DNA of 64,000 nucleotides. It comes from PLanc-01 sp035342095 (GTDB taxonomy: Bacteria; Planctomycetota; Phycisphaerae; Sedimentisphaerales; Anaerobacaceae). Position 1 is the first letter of the stretch. Each line of letters starts with the position of its first letter. Of the stretch, positions 63,101 to 64,000 are shown piece by piece. The position numbers were made by a program, and so were the translations under genes. The DNA is taken from contig DAOQWL010000002.1 of NCBI GenBank assembly GCA_035342095.1, positions 77,449-141,448 of the forward strand. Reading direction: 5' to 3'. The notes under the pieces are model-generated. The model had not been told where the DNA came from and made no database searches. It saw only the letters and a program-made list of their open reading frames with translations.

Positions 63101-63796
63101 ACTCCGGCGTCGGAAGCCAGCAGCCTCAAGCTCGGCCGTCACGCCGTGCAGGCGAACTTCTTCAGCGGCACGATCGATGACGTGTACGTCTATTCGTCCG
63201 CCCTGGGTCAGAGCGAGATCCAAGCCCTGATGGGCACAGGCGTCCTGAGCATTCTGGAAGTGGTGGACAACGGGATCATTGATGATGAGCAGATGTGTCG
63301 GACATCGCTGGACTCGACGACGGGGACTCGGGTCGAGTACACGGCGGCGGTGTTGAACCTTCACGACAGCGGTCCCAGCGGTCACTTCGGCAACGACCAG
63401 CCGTTTGGAGTGGTCAAGGAGGGCCGCAAGACGGCGGGGAGCGTGGATAATCTCTCTCTGCGGGCCGAGGGCGTGATTCACATCAGCGCTGCGCAGGCGG
63501 GCAACTGGACCTTCGGCGTCAACAGCGACGACGGCTTTACGCTGCTGTTCCCGGGTCGGAACTTCACGAGCGTGACCAACGGGGAGCTGTACAGCACTGC
63601 CCAGGGCAAGGCGATCCGGTTCTTCGGCGGTCGGGCCTTGGCGGACACGCTCGGCGTGATCCACCTGCCGGCCGGGGATCATCCCTTCTGGCTGACATAT
63701 CACGAAGGGGTCCTTGAGGCGGCCGTGGAGTTCTTCGCGGCCCAAGGCGTCTATACGGCGTTCGATCCGCAGGTCTTCCGTCTGGTGGGTCAGTAG
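60194..63796 (+). CDS. Large exported adhesin-like protein B (PKD, LamG, PA14-type modules)
   Basis: 1200 residues, AAAGGAGG six bases before ATG. Signal peptide MRTSIRWLQAVAFMLAFITT. Same layout as protein A, with one extra clear PKD module (~225-305, AEAGGPYTGFVGQSIILDAS with DDDGDVLTYEWDLDADGQYD). The N-terminal ~595 residues are only moderately similar to A. The rest (DNA 61977-63803) matches A at 58220-60046 with a single visible difference, His/Arg near the C-terminus (VFHLVGQ versus VFRLVGQ). Tandem duplication followed by gene conversion is likely. Surface adhesion or polysaccharide binding is inferred from the domains. Confidence 0.82.
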   Translation: MRTSIRWLQAVAFMLAFITTAGIALGAPYDLIVQVQVTDALTGQPIPNAKVAWITLDVPLVSDSFGSGSTDATGSYSFWAYYGSGYLYRIRAGARNHVCLSRDIIFLMPGNDTVNMVLDPVDGTAIINAGPDPVFTVATLPYSDFLQVLVNDPDEFRPLQGALSCSTSVPDKFTFLPNPPEVSGSYLVPFKIDDFGVYDLTFTYTDEWGDTASTTLWVTVQRLTVANHAPVAEAGGPYTGFVGQSIILDASGSYDDDGDVLTYEWDLDADGQYDDATGAIIQHTWNYPWSGSIRLRATDTHGATGTDTATVTINETTSPVITTVQGTVREAGTGLEIQGAHVWFTDTAMHTVPFAVETDPLGFYQVIHPELDSCDFMSVGMLHYIPQYRYVSITPDVVNVQDFDLVPTDGKPIVDAGPSVTYTTNPPVSALAVQLNGSVEDPDGGPFSYPPKWTKVSGPGTVTFDGDELLWASARFSTYGEYVLKLEYSDGESTVSDTVTIRIEPAQGGNECPEVDAGPASMTATVNVPLALQGSASDPDDGPQALTIEWSKTSGPGTVAFQDKRNPTTTATFSMVGTYVLRLWCNDGACDDSDTVSVEVTAGGGSGTIPWIRAAYWDTRYSTSWVHGSAIRDALQSAGYEVLNADQLALWMDARIVDGKPSVVVFCQDLAPDTVYEAATSSCTLREYLDAGGKIVWYGDIPLYYQGHSNGMRTEFGTGGSLGALGFNAAGGVWDRGEQVTLTEDGRSWGLTQTWVSTRPALSANVRVLARDSVGQAAGWVKHFVSGDGYRGFVRFSDSGAVPGVADVRRVAEYPNTPALVAHWTLDGDAADSAGGHDGTLYGNPVWLPTGGKIGGALKFDGQDDYVDTKFTENLAKWTICCWVSSPAAPSNGAPSGPIHREQNLQINWNHSDPKFRSAAGLSVGGTWYAASFGTLAANTWYHLAATYDGVSLKAYRDGELITTTPCPGTPASEASSLKLGRHAVQANFFSGTIDDVYVYSSALGQSEIQALMGTGVLSILEVVDNGIIDDEQMCRTSLDSTTGTRVEYTAAVLNLHDSGPSGHFGNDQPFGVVKEGRKTAGSVDNLSLRAEGVIHISAAQAGNWTFGVNSDDGFTLLFPGRNFTSVTNGELYSTAQGKAIRFFGGRALADTLGVIHLPAGDHPFWLTYHEGVLEAAVEFFAAQGVYTAFDPQVFRLVGQ

Positions 63797-64000
63797 GACA
63801 TCGGGGAGAAAATGGACAAAACAGGGACTGTCCCTCCTGGGCTCCCATGCACCGGCGCACTCGATGATTCGACAACGCTCTCGGTTATCCGGTCCATTCC
63901 CCCACCTCCGTCCTCTCCCCCTAAGGCGGCGTTAATATATAAAGATAGCACGTATGCTATGTCGATTGAGGGTGGATCGTATAGTTCCAGTCTCCGTGAA
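63797..64000. pseudogene. Truncated copy of the small membrane gene's 5' end, then AT-rich tail
   Basis: 63844-63922 repeats 55983-56063: the 5' end of the small membrane protein gene on the minus strand (codons read MDRITESVVESSSAPVHG) with its upstream region. The copy stops after ~16 codons, where it joins the end of the protein B region. The remaining 78 bases to the window edge are AT-rich and hold no gene I can see. Confidence 0.6.

Noticed and set aside
1..64000. CRISPR arrays, tRNA or rRNA genes, prophage or integrase
   Set aside because: No regularly spaced direct repeats, no tRNA cloverleaf or rRNA core sequence, and no integrase or phage structural genes were seen.

Overview
The window is GC-rich, densely coded bacterial DNA with no rRNA, tRNA, phage or CRISPR. 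It most resembles a planctomycete, probably of the Phycisphaerae/Sedimentisphaerales type. Grounds for this are: a ferredoxin-linked 2-oxoacid oxidoreductase (an anaerobic trait); an outer-membrane assembly gene (lptD-like) plus secreted beta-barrels; secreted DUF4091 and GH51-type carbohydrate enzymes; an ECF sigma/anti-sigma pair with an expanded secreted paralogue family; giant PKD/LamG/PA14 proteins; and many short palindromic repeats between genes. The lineage is an inference from gene content, not from a marker tree.

Layout. 1-2.0 kb: start of an AAA ATPase, a PilT-like pilus ATPase and a small unknown gene, all on minus. 2.2-15.5 kb, plus: lptD, fructose-bisphosphate aldolase, an S41 protease, lysS, a LolCDE-like ABC exporter (two permeases, one ATPase), an ilvE-type transaminase and a polyprenyl diphosphate synthase. 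15.6-19.0 kb, minus: four single-gene outer-membrane beta-barrel candidates, three of them paralogous. 19.6-22.7 kb, plus: rarA, 5-formyl-THF cyclo-ligase and a LysM L,D-transpeptidase. 22.7-27.6 kb, minus: clpX, korC, korB and korA, then a HEPN/nucleotidyltransferase pair, then korD. 27.8-30.2 kb, plus: an SDR dehydrogenase and an isochorismatase-ThuA fusion.

30.3-37.1 kb, plus, is the most unusual region. It holds an ECF sigma factor and an overlapping anti-sigma factor whose periplasmic part is a DUF4139-like domain, followed by three secreted DUF4139-like proteins, two of them close relatives of the sensor domain. 37.4-49.2 kb: a DUF4091 protein, a degenerate M24-family protein, a GapN-like dehydrogenase, a beta-rich unknown, a DMT transporter with a Nudix hydrolase, a repeat lipoprotein and an arabinofuranosidase-like enzyme. 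49.3-52.3 kb: a complete TRAP transporter (dctPQM). 52.3-55.6 kb: a BlaI repressor with a visible operator and only a possible remnant of its usual partner, a repeat element, and typA. 55.7-64 kb: a small membrane protein and two tandem ~1200-residue secreted proteins whose last ~1.8 kb are almost identical, followed by a truncated copy of the small membrane gene's 5' end.

Intergenic regions carry at least eight kinds of inverted or palindromic repeat. Two are larger structured elements (11275-11447 and 53142-53461). One palindromic repeat sits in frame inside the anti-sigma gene. Start codons given here were chosen from Shine-Dalgarno sequences, overlaps and domain starts, and often differ from the longest open frame.
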